Positions 1-8,170 are shown, counted from the first letter of the stretch. The stretch: DNA of 35,491 bases from an uncultured Saprospirales bacterium (GCA_937899855.1 CALCCH010000227.1:1-35491); one strand, 5' to 3'. Notes: generated by a model from the letters alone, not told the origin. Numbers and translations: made by a program.

Positions 1-245
1 ATACAGGATAGTGGTCGCTCAAACTCGTCGACGGTTTCCAATATCTGCGCATCGCCTTTTTCGTTGGAGTTGTGAATGTCGTTGGGGCTGCGGAAGAGCT
101 GGGGGCTGGCCATGATCGTATCGCTCTTGCTCGGGGGCGCTGGATCGTCGCCATTGTGGGCCAACTGATCATTGGCGGCGAGCATCACTAGGGGGCTACT
201 GACGAAAAAAGCCAGTACGTACAGAAACATCGAGTATCTTTTCAT
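1..245 (-). CDS. Secreted protein, N-terminal part only (hypothetical)
   Basis: An open frame starts with ATG at 245 and runs off the left edge of the window, giving at least 81 residues. It begins MKRYSMFLYVLAFFVSS and continues through a hydrophobic stretch to about residue 24, which looks like a Sec signal peptide. The following part is polar and low in complexity, rich in Asn, Asp, Ser and Pro, as in the linker after a signal peptide. No domain can be recognised in the visible part. The absence of stops over 245 bases and the signal peptide make a real gene likely. Its function is unknown. Confidence 0.6.
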   Translation of the reverse strand, partial: MKRYSMFLYVLAFFVSSPLVMLAANDQLAHNGDDPAPPSKSDTIMASPQLFRSPNDIHNSNEKGDAQILETVDEFERPLSC

Positions 246-609
246 AATCATTTCTTTAGCCAGTTCTTGTCTGAACCAAATGGTCCCGCTCTCTCACCGG
301 GGGAAGTATTGGAACGGCTCGGTGCCCGTCTTCTAGTGCCCCCACGGCGTACTTTTTCTGGGTTTGATCCCTTAAAAATAGGAAAAAACTGCCGGGCGAA
401 CTGCTCGTGGGCCAACAAAAGTCAATTTTAACAAGTCTGAATTCGTTGAAATATATTGAGGATCAACGGTTTTCATTTGTAGAAAATTAATAATGCGTCA
501 GGGAGGGTGATGAAAATCATGCCGCAGGTTGAGCGAGGTCACTACCGGCGAGGGAGAAATCCACGAGCTTTGGAGTATTCGTTTATAACCTACAAAAATC
601 ACACCCATC
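246..609. other. Intergenic region, no gene seen
   Basis: This stretch separates the minus-strand secreted protein from the plus-strand small membrane protein and should hold both promoters. I see no convincing coding frame. The sequence is AT-rich from about 410 to 490. There is a TTCATTTG (472-479) that resembles the Bacteroidota -7 box TAnnTTTG, but it is more than 130 bases from the next start. Nothing else is supported. Confidence 0.4.
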
Positions 610-867
610 ATGTTGAAAGTAGAAGTCATGAACCTCAGCCCCGGACGGATTGTCCTGCGTTTTTACCTGATGATGGCCGTCGTCCTCCTCGCCGGCTTTA
701 CGGGAATCTGGTTACTGGGTTTGTTGGCCCTGCCCATCTTCCTAAGCGCCATCCTGGCGGTCAAAGTCCGTTTGCCCATCACCAAGACCGCCAAGCGGGT
801 CCCATTGGAGCGCCAACGCGAGGCGGCGCGTCCCCAAGCCAGTACACCGCCTAGCGTACGCGCCTAG
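610..867 (+). CDS. Small two-helix membrane protein, hypothetical
   Basis: This 85-residue frame starts at 610; a second ATG at 628 is possible. Residues 14-52 form two hydrophobic segments separated by only a few residues, so a membrane hairpin is likely. The C-terminal 30 residues are basic and Arg/Pro-rich and probably cytoplasmic. It ends with TAG, 9 bases before the stop codon of the convergent hydrolase gene. No family is recognised. A 348-base open frame overlaps it in another phase (507-854), but that frame is Arg/Pro/His-rich and has no sensible protein features. The clear hydrophobic pattern favours this frame. Confidence 0.5.
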   Translation: MLKVEVMNLSPGRIVLRFYLMMAVVLLAGFTGIWLLGLLALPIFLSAILAVKVRLPITKTAKRVPLERQREAARPQASTPPSVRA

Positions 868-876
868 CGTGTGGGA

Positions 877-2037
877 TCAGTCGATCAAGTCGTTGTCCCG
901 GAGAAAGCGAATCAGCGCCACCTTGAACTGAGGCGAGATGCGAAAAAAGCGCCAGTAGCTCCCCTTATTGGGCAGCTCGCGGTACCCTTCTTCCGTCTCC
1001 GTACTGTGCCCCGCCCCGCGCGCCACGACCGTCGTCAACCACCGCTGCCGATCGCCGGCGAACAAGCGCTGCAAACGCGCCACGTTCTCGCGGTGGGGAA
1101 CGATCCAGTCCTTTTCACCGTAAATGGCCAAAAAAGGCCGCTCGAAGCGCCCCAACGAGGGGCCGGGATCGTACGCGTGCCGACGGACCCACAGCGAGTC
1201 GATGGCCGCCGCACTCGCCGGGATATCCGTACCCTCCAGCAATTCCTTCCAGCCATTCTGATCGCCCCGCCGCAGCAACTCCTCAAAGCGTTGAAAATTG
1301 GCCGGTGTCGCTTCGGCCTCTAGCATCAAATTGGTGTACTCCGTGATTTCCGCCCGCGCCGTTGCCGATAATTTGAACTCCTCCAGCCCGTAGTCCATCG
1401 ACTGCAATTGTTGGTCCGCCACCGAAGTAGAGGGGCCCACCACACTCACCATAAAATCGAAATCCGTCTTTTCCGCCGCCTTGGCAATCACCCAGCCCCC
1501 CTCGCTAGCGCCCAGAACGCCGATGTGCTCGTAAGCATCGACCCTTCCCCGCAAGTAAGCTTTGATCGCCACCAAGTCATCGGCCAAATCCTCCAGGGTG
1601 GCCGTCGAGCAATCCCCGGTCGATTGTCCCGTTCCCCGTTTGTGGTACGCGAGTACCGACACGCCGTAGGGGTGTAGGGTCCGGGCGTACAAATCGTATT
1701 TCGTATTGCCCGCGTAGCAGCCGCGTCCCCCCACGATGATGAGCGCCGTCCGGGAAGGGCGGTACTTGGGGCGGTGCAGGTGGCCACGGAGGCTCACCTC
1801 CCCATTGTCGACGCTGATGGCCTCCAGTTCATAATCGGGAGCCGGTGGCTCGGGGACCTTATTGAGGTGGACGTAAACCGTCGGATTGGTATTGGGAAGG
1901 AAGCCGTGGATTTCCGTGGACTTGGAATCCAACTGGAGTATCGCCTGACCGTAGCCCGTGTTGAGCCGCAGCTGGCCGACGGAATCCACCTTTACCGGGA
2001 TGAGGAATTCGCCGAATTGGGGATGCCATTCCTCCAT
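877..2037 (-). CDS. Alpha/beta hydrolase (dienelactone-hydrolase/BAAT-like), 5' end interrupted
   Basis: The product is an alpha/beta-hydrolase-fold esterase or acyl hydrolase of unknown substrate. Counted from the ATG at 2037, the nucleophile elbow is GASEG with Ser178. The acid is probably Asp310 in YGEKDW and the base His344 in GAGHS. The oxyanion region is IIVGGRGCYAG near residues 100-110. The first 70 residues are beta-rich and look like the rest of a longer N-terminal domain. The frame stays open and protein-like upstream to 2205, where it meets an in-frame TAG at 2206-2208. Upstream of that is ATG 2244 and the first half of a signal peptide. The ATG at 2037 is the first one after the TAG, so a protein from it would lack export and part of a domain. 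The gene may be a pseudogene, or the TAG may be a recent mutation or a sequence error. Confidence 0.75.
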   Translation of the reverse strand: MEEWHPQFGEFLIPVKVDSVGQLRLNTGYGQAILQLDSKSTEIHGFLPNTNPTVYVHLNKVPEPPAPDYELEAISVDNGEVSLRGHLHRPKYRPSRTALIIVGGRGCYAGNTKYDLYARTLHPYGVSVLAYHKRGTGQSTGDCSTATLEDLADDLVAIKAYLRGRVDAYEHIGVLGASEGGWVIAKAAEKTDFDFMVSVVGPSTSVADQQLQSMDYGLEEFKLSATARAEITEYTNLMLEAEATPANFQRFEELLRRGDQNGWKELLEGTDIPASAAAIDSLWVRRHAYDPGPSLGRFERPFLAIYGEKDWIVPHRENVARLQRLFAGDRQRWLTTVVARGAGHSTETEEGYRELPNKGSYWRFFRISPQFKVALIRFLRDNDLID

Positions 2038-2244
2038 GATTTGCAGCGATTGCCACTGTCCCTCCGCTTGGTAAAAACGGAGGTCAATCCTCTGGTAGCT
2101 GTTATTTTTGACAAAGGCGCCCTCCCAGTAGCCCGTGAGGGTAGTCGCAAAGGAATCTTCACCGGCTTGGGCGACTCCCGTTTGGGATGGAAAGAGCAGG
2201 GGGAGCTAAAGAAAGAACCAGGGTAAAAAGTGGGTACTAGCCAT
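2038..2244 (-). other. Broken signal peptide and N-domain of the hydrolase (in-frame TAG)
   Basis: Reading from ATG 2244 gives MASTHFLPWFFL, then TAG (2208-2206), then LPLLFPSQTGVAQA followed by an acidic mature start. If the TAG is read as Leu (TTG differs by one base), the whole is a textbook signal peptide with an AQA cleavage site. The next 48 codons are beta-rich and in frame with the hydrolase. This shows that the original start was at 2244 and that a single nonsense change separates it from the body of the gene. Confidence 0.65.
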
Positions 2245-2411
2245 TGTTATGTGGTTAAAGGGTAAGGGGCCTTCTCCCGGGGGAAAATGGCCATTGGGTT
2301 CGTTCTAAATACGGATGGACCCCGCATTTGGATTTCCGGGGGTAAATTTTTGTTTTTACAATGGGGCGCTAGCGGGTTTCGGAATGGGACTACCGAGCGG
2401 AGCGGAGCCGA

Positions 2412-3458
2412 TCAGCCGGGCAGGTCTTCCAATTGCTGCTGCCGGAGCAGGTGGATGGCGCCACCTTCCACGGCGATGAGCCCCTCCGTCTTAAAATCGG
2501 ACAGGGTGCGAATAACGGATTCCTTGGCGGTACCCACCAGGGCGGCCAAATCCTCGCGCCGGATGCGGATGGGCGCCGCCGCTTCCCCCCGTTGGGCCAG
2601 CCGGAGCAGGGCTTCCGCCACCCGTTTGCGGATTGAGTCGTAGGCCAGGCTGAGTAAGCGTTGTTCTTTTTCTACGACGTTGCCCGCCAGGAGTTTGATG
2701 AATTTGGCGGCCAAATCCCGGTCCCGGTAGAGCAGGTCCAGAAAGTCCGCTTTGGGAATGAGGCGGACCCGAGTCGGCTCCGTGGCGACTGCGGATTCGG
2801 CGTAAGGCTTGTCCCGCAGGAGGGCCTCGTAGCCCAGAAAATCGCCCGCGCGGTAGAGTTGGTTGATGTATTCCTTGCCCCACTCGTTGCTACAGAAGGT
2901 CTTGATTTGTCCCGTTTCGATCAGGAAGAGGTAGCGCGCCGTATCGTCTTCCTGGAACAGAAAATCCTTCTTGCCGTAGTGTCGTTCCTCGCGATTGGCG
3001 GACAGAGCGGCGAGAGCTGCTTCGCCCTTTCCCTCCCGGGCAAAGGCCGACCAGGTGCCTTCGGCGGTGGGCTGGTCCCGCTGCTGGCGTTCGCTTTTTT
3101 TTAAGCGCATCTCGATGGCGTCGAGCAGTTCGACGTCGTCGAAGGGTTTGGTGAGGTAATCGTCGGCGCCGAGGTTCATACCCTTGCGAAAATCGACCCG
3201 TTCGGCCTTGGCGGTGAGGAAGATAAAGGGGATGTCGCTGGTCTCGGGCTTTTTTTCCAGGATGCGCAGTACGCCAAAGCCATCGAGCTCCGGCATCATG
3301 ACGTCACAGAGAATCAAATCGGGGGGGCTTTGTAGGGCTTTTCCCACCCCCACTTTGCCATTTTCGGCGGTCTCCACTTCGTAGTCGGATAGCTCTAGCA
3401 GTTCCGCGAGGTTCTCGCGGACCTCGGTATTGTCTTCGATGATGAGGATTCTTTTCAT
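2412..3458 (-). CDS. Response regulator fused to CRP/FNR-type transcription factor
   Basis: This 348-residue protein joins a receiver domain to a CRP/FNR regulator. The receiver (1-122) has the acidic pair Glu8/Asp9, phospho-acceptor Asp52, Thr82 and Lys104. A cyclic-nucleotide-binding-type beta roll follows (about 155-245), then a CRP-type winged helix (about 275-340). The recognition helix KESVIRTL keeps the Glu and Arg that contact the TGA core in CRP/FNR proteins. The FNR iron-sulfur cysteine cluster is absent, so direct oxygen sensing through Fe-S is unlikely. In this respect it resembles FixK. Its start codon overlaps the kinase stop codon (ATGA, 3455-3458), so the two are translated together and are surely cognate. 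It probably activates targets when phosphorylated. Confidence 0.9.
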   Translation of the reverse strand: MKRILIIEDNTEVRENLAELLELSDYEVETAENGKVGVGKALQSPPDLILCDVMMPELDGFGVLRILEKKPETSDIPFIFLTAKAERVDFRKGMNLGADDYLTKPFDDVELLDAIEMRLKKSERQQRDQPTAEGTWSAFAREGKGEAALAALSANREERHYGKKDFLFQEDDTARYLFLIETGQIKTFCSNEWGKEYINQLYRAGDFLGYEALLRDKPYAESAVATEPTRVRLIPKADFLDLLYRDRDLAAKFIKLLAGNVVEKEQRLLSLAYDSIRKRVAEALLRLAQRGEAAAPIRIRREDLAALVGTAKESVIRTLSDFKTEGLIAVEGGAIHLLRQQQLEDLPG

Positions 3459-4738
3459 GGGGTCTGATCAATTGGTAGTTGCACTATAAACACCGAACCC
3501 CGCCCCTCGGTGCTGCGAAACGTTATTTTTCCCCCCATCATTTCTACGTAACCCCTCACGATGTGCAAACCCCCCCCGGTACCCTGAATGTTGCTGACGT
3601 TGGTGGCGCGGAAAAAGCGGCCAAAGAGGTGCTCCTGATCCCGTTGGGGGATGCCCATCCCCTCGTCGCGAACCTCGAAGCGGAGTAGCTTTTCCTCCGG
3701 AGTGCAGCGGTAGTAAATCGACTGATGGTCCGCGGAATATTTGCTGGCGTTGGAGAGTAGGTTAAACAGGATGTGCTTGAGCAGGCGAGGATCCAGGTGG
3801 ACCTCCAGGTTGCTCGGAGGGGGCTGGTAAACGATGCGCTGGCCCGGCAGGAGGAGGACCAGCATTTCTTCGATGACTTCCCGGTTGAAGCCGTCTACCG
3901 AAAAGCGCTCCGCTTGCTGGGCCAGTTTGCCTTCTTCCAATTTACTGAGGGAGAGAAAATCGTTGAGAATATCGGTGAGCAAGCCAACGGCGGTCTTGAT
4001 GCGGTCGATGTGTTTTTGTCGCTTGTCCTGCTGGTCGCTGCTGGGGTAGCGCCCCACCAGGGCGGCCGAGGACAGGATGGTGCTCAGGGGGGTGCGAAAC
4101 TCGTGCGAGGCCATCGAGACGAAGCGGGACTTGAGTTCGCTCAGTTCTTTTTCCTTTTCTAGGGCCTGGCGGGTTTCCCGTTCGGACTGGCGCAGGGCAT
4201 TTTCGGCGCGTTTGCGTTCGGTGACTTCGTGTTCGAGCTGCTGGTTGGTGCGCAGCAGTTGGTTGACCGTTTCGGAAAGCTCTTCGGTCCGCTTTTGTAC
4301 GATGCGCTCCAGCGACTGGTTGAGCTCGCGAATCTGACTTTCGATCCGCTTTTGTTCGCTCAGGTCGTGGACGATGCCGGTGTAGATCGTTTTGCCCTCC
4401 AGTTGTACTTCCGCCACGCTGAGGTAGAGGGGGAAAACGTCCCCATCCTTGCGTTTGCCCCGCACCTCGCGACCGCTCCCAATAATTTTTTTGCGCCCCG
4501 TCGCTTGGTAGTGCTCCATGTACTCATCGTGTTCGGAATGGTAGGGCTCGGGCATCAGCATATTGATGTTTTGCCCCTGGACCTCTTCGGCGGAGTAGCC
4601 AAACAAACGCGCCGCCGCCGGGTTGATGCTCTCGATCCGGCCCCGCCGATTGATGGTGATGATGCCGTCAATCGCGGTCTCCCAGATCGCCTGGAGGCGA
4701 CGGGCATCTTCGGAGCTGGCGGAGGGCTTGGCATTCAC
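3455..4738 (-). CDS. PAS-domain sensor histidine kinase, FixL-like
   Basis: A soluble 427-residue kinase without membrane segments. It has a PAS domain (14-130), a coiled coil (about 130-200), the phospho-accepting His212 in SHEFRTP, and an ATPase domain with N box NLLSNASKYS, G1 DEGMGIP and G2 GTGGGL (an unusual Gly in place of Leu). The PAS domain carries the FixL-type stretch MLMPEPYHSEHDEY, with His70 where rhizobial FixL has its proximal haem ligand. Arg90 lies 20 residues later, as His200 and Arg220 do in Bradyrhizobium FixL. Two other haem-contact positions differ: His76 for Arg206 and Lys84 for His214. Haem binding is therefore plausible but not shown, because this motif also occurs in PAS domains without haem. 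It is the partner of the overlapping REC-FNR gene. Confidence 0.88.
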   Translation of the reverse strand: MNAKPSASSEDARRLQAIWETAIDGIITINRRGRIESINPAAARLFGYSAEEVQGQNINMLMPEPYHSEHDEYMEHYQATGRKKIIGSGREVRGKRKDGDVFPLYLSVAEVQLEGKTIYTGIVHDLSEQKRIESQIRELNQSLERIVQKRTEELSETVNQLLRTNQQLEHEVTERKRAENALRQSERETRQALEKEKELSELKSRFVSMASHEFRTPLSTILSSAALVGRYPSSDQQDKRQKHIDRIKTAVGLLTDILNDFLSLSKLEEGKLAQQAERFSVDGFNREVIEEMLVLLLPGQRIVYQPPPSNLEVHLDPRLLKHILFNLLSNASKYSADHQSIYYRCTPEEKLLRFEVRDEGMGIPQRDQEHLFGRFFRATNVSNIQGTGGGLHIVRGYVEMMGGKITFRSTEGRGSVFIVQLPIDQTP

Positions 4739-4784
4739 TGGACGCTGAGTTAGGGTACTTTAAAGCGGGCAAAACGACTCGGGG

Positions 4785-4798
4785 TTGATAAAAGTCAC
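4785..4798 (+). promoter_or_regulatory. FNR/FixK-type dyad candidate (TTGAT-N4-GTCAC)
   Basis: TTGATAAAAGTCAC keeps the TGA-N6-TCA core of CRP/FNR sites. The left half is a perfect FNR half-site. It lies in the divergent region between the kinase gene and the CBS/USP operon, 47 bases upstream of the kinase ATG and 94 upstream of the CBS ATG. It could serve either promoter. It shares the pattern TTGAT-N4-GTCA with the site upstream of the cco operon. About nine TGA-N6-TCA matches are expected by chance in a window of this size, so position is the main support. Confidence 0.35.
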
Positions 4799-4892
4799 CG
4801 CGTCGGGTGCGGCAAGTCATTTTTCACCGGTCCTAAAAATAAGAACTTGCTAGTGAAAAGTAATTATTCCTTCACCAATTCATCCGCCAATC

Positions 4893-5327
4893 ATGGATAT
4901 CCTCGCACCCATCTCCAGCATCATGACCACCATCCTGATTACCGTCAACCCGGAGGACAGCCTCTACCAGGCCAAAAAGCTGATGGACCAATACCGGATT
5001 CACCACCTGCCGGTCGTTCGCTATCGGCGCATCGTTGGACTCCTCAGCTACAGCGATCTGCTCTACTTCCTCAAGGGCCTCCGCCACGACCGCACCGAGG
5101 ACCTGATGAACGAAATTCGCCTGAAAAACTACAAAGCCAAAAGCATCATGACCACCGGCTTGGCCAAGGTAGAACCCACCGACCGGATCAACGTGGCGCT
5201 GGAAGTGTTTAAGACCAATCGCTTTCACGCGCTTCCCGTGGTGGCGGACGGCGAGCTGGTGGGGATTCTCACGACCTACGACATCATCGTCGAACTCGCC
5301 AAAACTCAAAATCGCCTTGCCGTATGA
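4893..5327 (+). CDS. Tandem CBS-domain protein
   Basis: A 144-residue protein made almost entirely of a CBS pair (Bateman module). CBS1 is about residues 8-62, with HHLPVV and GLLSYSDLL. CBS2 is about 84-138, with FHALPVV and GILTTYDII. Such modules bind adenine nucleotides and sense energy state; as stand-alone proteins they act by binding partners. It is the first gene of a five-gene run and overlaps the next gene by ATGA (5324-5327), so it is translationally coupled to a USP gene. A second CBS gene closes the same operon. The start is the first ATG; an alternative in-frame one is at 4923, within CBS1. Confidence 0.88.
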   Translation: MDILAPISSIMTTILITVNPEDSLYQAKKLMDQYRIHHLPVVRYRRIVGLLSYSDLLYFLKGLRHDRTEDLMNEIRLKNYKAKSIMTTGLAKVEPTDRINVALEVFKTNRFHALPVVADGELVGILTTYDIIVELAKTQNRLAV

Positions 5328-6445
5328 AAGCCATTCAATCTATCCAGATCGTCGGAATCAAAGGGGACCAGACCTACGAACGGTGGAAAGCCAAGGTACT
5401 GCAAGCCCTCCAGGAGCTCTATCTCCCCCTGGAATTGGAGGAGATCAACCAGGTAAAAGCCATCGTCAAGACTGGCCTGGGCGCCATTCCGGCACTCTTG
5501 GTAGATGGACGGGTCCTGATCGAACGGGGTCCGAACCAATTGGAAGCGGACAATATCGTGGCCAGCCTGCACCAGTACTTGGAGACGGGTTGGCCCGAGG
5601 GTAAAAAAATCATCGTGCCCACCGATTTTTCCCGGGCCTCCCGCAATGCCTACGCCTACGCTTCCGACCTGGTGGCGGAGTGGGGGGGAGAGCTGCAACT
5701 GCTCCACGTTTGTCATCCCGGTACCGAGTCGATCGACGGCCTGCCGCTGTTGGCGGTGGAGGACTTGATTCGGGATCGGGAGGAAGAATTGGCTCGTTTT
5801 CAGCTCGATGAGGCGGGGGCCAGTATGAAGCAAACGGTGGTGGACAGCTTGGTCGACCGCGAAGTGGTGGTGGGCCTGGCCAGTGATGAGCTGATCCAAC
5901 GCTCCGCCTCGGCCGCCACGGACCTGATCGTGATGGCTACGCGGGGCAAGGGCAATGTCTTGGACCACGCCTTCGGCAGCGTATCCAGCCGGGTCTCTCA
6001 AGGGGGCCACTGCCCGGTCTGGTTGGTGCCCCCCCGGGCGCGTTACCGGGGCATTCGCAACATCCTCTACGCCAGCAACTACACCTCGGCCGACGAACGA
6101 ATGGTGCAGAAAATACTCCGCCTGGCCCAACCCTTTGGGGCCGACGTACACCTCGTACAGGTCAACGACAACAGCGATGGCAACCAACAGGAAATGGACG
6201 AGTTGGCCATTGATCGCCTGTTTGCCCAAACCACTTTTCAAAATACCCTCTACCTCAGTACCATCCGGCACAATCGCATCTGGGAAGGCCTCAATGGCTA
6301 CGCTCAGGAAAACGATATCGACCTGATTGTACTGGTGACCCGCCACCGCAATTTCTGGCAGGGGCTACTCCACCGCAGCATCACCAAACAGATGGTATTC
6401 CACGCCAAGTTGCCCCTACTGGTCCTCCACCTGGACGATCAATAA
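5324..6445 (+). CDS. Tandem universal stress protein with N-terminal thioredoxin-like domain
   Basis: This 373-residue protein has three parts. Residues 5-88 resemble the small thioredoxin-like proteins of the Thioredoxin_3 type: beta strand, helix, beta strand, then AIPALLVDG with a cis-proline position at Pro56, then a short strand and helix. The domain has no cysteine at all; the place of the CxxC is taken by GIKGDQTY. Residues 94-235 are a USP domain with A205-T-R-G208, nine residues, then G218-S219, a good ATP loop except for Ala in place of the first Gly. Residues 250-370 are a second, degenerate USP domain without the loop. The gene overlaps the CBS gene upstream. The thioredoxin-like assignment rests on fold pattern only. 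Confidence 0.8.
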   Translation: MKAIQSIQIVGIKGDQTYERWKAKVLQALQELYLPLELEEINQVKAIVKTGLGAIPALLVDGRVLIERGPNQLEADNIVASLHQYLETGWPEGKKIIVPTDFSRASRNAYAYASDLVAEWGGELQLLHVCHPGTESIDGLPLLAVEDLIRDREEELARFQLDEAGASMKQTVVDSLVDREVVVGLASDELIQRSASAATDLIVMATRGKGNVLDHAFGSVSSRVSQGGHCPVWLVPPRARYRGIRNILYASNYTSADERMVQKILRLAQPFGADVHLVQVNDNSDGNQQEMDELAIDRLFAQTTFQNTLYLSTIRHNRIWEGLNGYAQENDIDLIVLVTRHRNFWQGLLHRSITKQMVFHAKLPLLVLHLDDQ

Positions 6446-6469
6446 ACCCAGCGACAAATCATCGCGACC

Positions 6470-7321
6470 ATGAAAAAGACCATTCTCGTTCCCATCGATT
6501 TTTCCCCCAGTGCCCAAAACGCCCTGCATTACGCCCTGGCCTGGGCCGTCGAGCTGGAGGCCCGCTTGGAAGTCCTGCACGTATACGGGGGTACGTTTAG
6601 CTTGGAGGAAATGCCTGCCTTCCAACTGGGGCAGGGCCGGGAGGAAGCCCTGCTACAACGCCTCACCGAGTTCAGTCAAATCCCCGCGGGAGTACCCGGG
6701 GCCAACTTGGTGCTGAGCCGGCAACTGCGTCTGCATCCCACCGTGGCCGATGCGATCGTGGAACGTTCCAAAGAAATGGCGGCGGATTACATCGTCATGG
6801 GCACCAAAGGGAGCCACGACCCGTTCGAACGCTGGTTGGGGAGCGTTTCCTCGACGGTCGCCCAACGCGCCCGCTGTCCGGTTTTCCTCATCCCCAAGCC
6901 CTCCCGATTCCAAGGATTTAAGCATTTGCTCTACGCCAGCAATTTTGAGTCGGTGTCTCCCCCACTGATTGACCAGATCAGCGCCTGGGCGCAGCGGTAT
7001 CAGGCCAAGGTCCACTTTATTCACGTCGACGACATTCCCGGGCGTCCGGCGGAGGAATTCGCTACGCTGGAAGACGAGCTCTACCAACGGCTTTTTAAAA
7101 ATGGTGATCCCCCCTTCCCGCTCAACCTGGCTACGGTGCGGGCGTCCAGCGTGAGTAAGGGCCTGCGCCAGTACGCCAGCGAGAACGACATCGATCTACT
7201 GATCCTGGTCAACCGGCAACGGCAATTTTGGGACAACGTACTCGGCGAAAGCCTGACCAAGGATATGGCCCTGGGTACCACCGTTCCCCTGCTCGTCCTT
7301 GATTACGACACCCCCCAATGA
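6470..7321 (+). CDS. Tandem universal stress protein
   Basis: A 283-residue protein with two USP domains. The first (1-143) begins with the usual KTILVPIDFS and has a complete ATP-binding loop G111-T-K-G114, nine residues, G124-S125. The second (about 150-283) keeps the fold (LLYASNFES at its start, VPLLVLDYD at its end) but has lost the loop. The second domain shares the pattern NRQRQFWDN with its operon neighbours, where RQR/RHR precedes an aromatic residue, so the domain is conserved among these paralogues. It starts 24 bases after the previous stop and overlaps the next gene by ATGA. Confidence 0.88.
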   Translation: MKKTILVPIDFSPSAQNALHYALAWAVELEARLEVLHVYGGTFSLEEMPAFQLGQGREEALLQRLTEFSQIPAGVPGANLVLSRQLRLHPTVADAIVERSKEMAADYIVMGTKGSHDPFERWLGSVSSTVAQRARCPVFLIPKPSRFQGFKHLLYASNFESVSPPLIDQISAWAQRYQAKVHFIHVDDIPGRPAEEFATLEDELYQRLFKNGDPPFPLNLATVRASSVSKGLRQYASENDIDLLILVNRQRQFWDNVLGESLTKDMALGTTVPLLVLDYDTPQ

Positions 7322-8136
7322 GTACCGCCATGAAAATCATCGTTGTACCGACCGACTTTTCCGATGTTGCCCGCTGTGCGCTACACAGTGCGGCCCAGTT
7401 GGCCAATCACTTTGGGGCGCGCATCCACTTGGTGCACTTTTACCAGGTTCACAGTCGGGCGGGGATGTTGATGAGTATCCGCAATTTTATGCAGCGCGCT
7501 GCGGAAGAAAATTTAGCGGTGGAGGTGGCGGCGGTACGGACGGACCTCAAGGAGCGTACGAGCTTGGTGACCCGAGCGTTGGAAGCCGGGGTAATTGATG
7601 GGATCGTGGCCTACGCGGGTGCCCTGCACGCCGATTTGATCGTGATGGGGACCCAGGGCGCCAACCGCTTCCCCGACATTTTTCTGGGCACCATGGCCAC
7701 GGCAACCATCCGTCGGAGTAGCCTACCGGTGCTGGTCGTACCCCCGCAGTGGACCTACCGGCCCCCGACCCGCTTGGGGCTCGCCGTCGAAAATCAAGTG
7801 AAGTACGAAACCGACCAACACACGACCCTCAACGCACTCGCAGCCGCCTACCAAGGCCAAGTGGAGCTCCTCCACGTCGACGCTCCCGGCCGACCGGCCG
7901 CCGTCCTTGATCCGGCCTACGAGATCGTCCTGGGGCAGTACCTGCACCGCACCCACCGACTGGCGGAGGCGGACCTCCACCGCGGCCTGCAACAGATGGT
8001 TGAAGAACCGGGGATTGACCTGCTGGTCATGATTCGTCGCCAACGCAGTTTTCTCGAACGGCTGTTTCAAGGGAGCCGAACCCTCCGGGAAGTTTTTTCC
8101 AGTAGCGTTCCCCTGCTGATTTTGCCCGAAGCCTAA
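7318..8136 (+). CDS. Tandem universal stress protein
   Basis: A 272-residue protein with two USP domains. Domain one has the ATP loop G111-T-Q-G114, nine residues, G124-T125. The second domain lacks it but ends with the paralogue signature RRQRSFLERLF and VPLLILPEA. The start at 7318 overlaps the stop of the preceding gene by four bases; the internal ATG at 7330 (MKIIVVPTDFS) fits the usual USP start better and may be used as well or instead. Together with its two upstream neighbours it makes a set of divergent paralogues that probably arose by tandem duplication. Confidence 0.87.
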   Translation: MSTAMKIIVVPTDFSDVARCALHSAAQLANHFGARIHLVHFYQVHSRAGMLMSIRNFMQRAAEENLAVEVAAVRTDLKERTSLVTRALEAGVIDGIVAYAGALHADLIVMGTQGANRFPDIFLGTMATATIRRSSLPVLVVPPQWTYRPPTRLGLAVENQVKYETDQHTTLNALAAAYQGQVELLHVDAPGRPAAVLDPAYEIVLGQYLHRTHRLAEADLHRGLQQMVEEPGIDLLVMIRRQRSFLERLFQGSRTLREVFSSSVPLLILPEA

Positions 8137-8170
8137 CCCATTTTTGAGATCATCTTAAACCACCACTATC

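Noticed and set aside
456-466. TTGAGGATCAA, resembling an FNR dyad.
   Set aside because: The spacer is three bases instead of six between TTGA and TCAA, so it does not fit the CRP/FNR geometry.
5306-6346. Long open frame antisense to the first USP gene (346 codons).
   Set aside because: It mirrors a well-supported USP gene; the apparent protein has no domain. Long antisense frames are common in this GC-rich coding DNA.
8141-8159. TTTTTGAGATCATCTTAAA between the third USP and second CBS genes, similar to the end of the MITE-like element.
   Set aside because: Only the first ten bases match well and there is no second end or internal palindrome; chance or an old remnant cannot be told apart.
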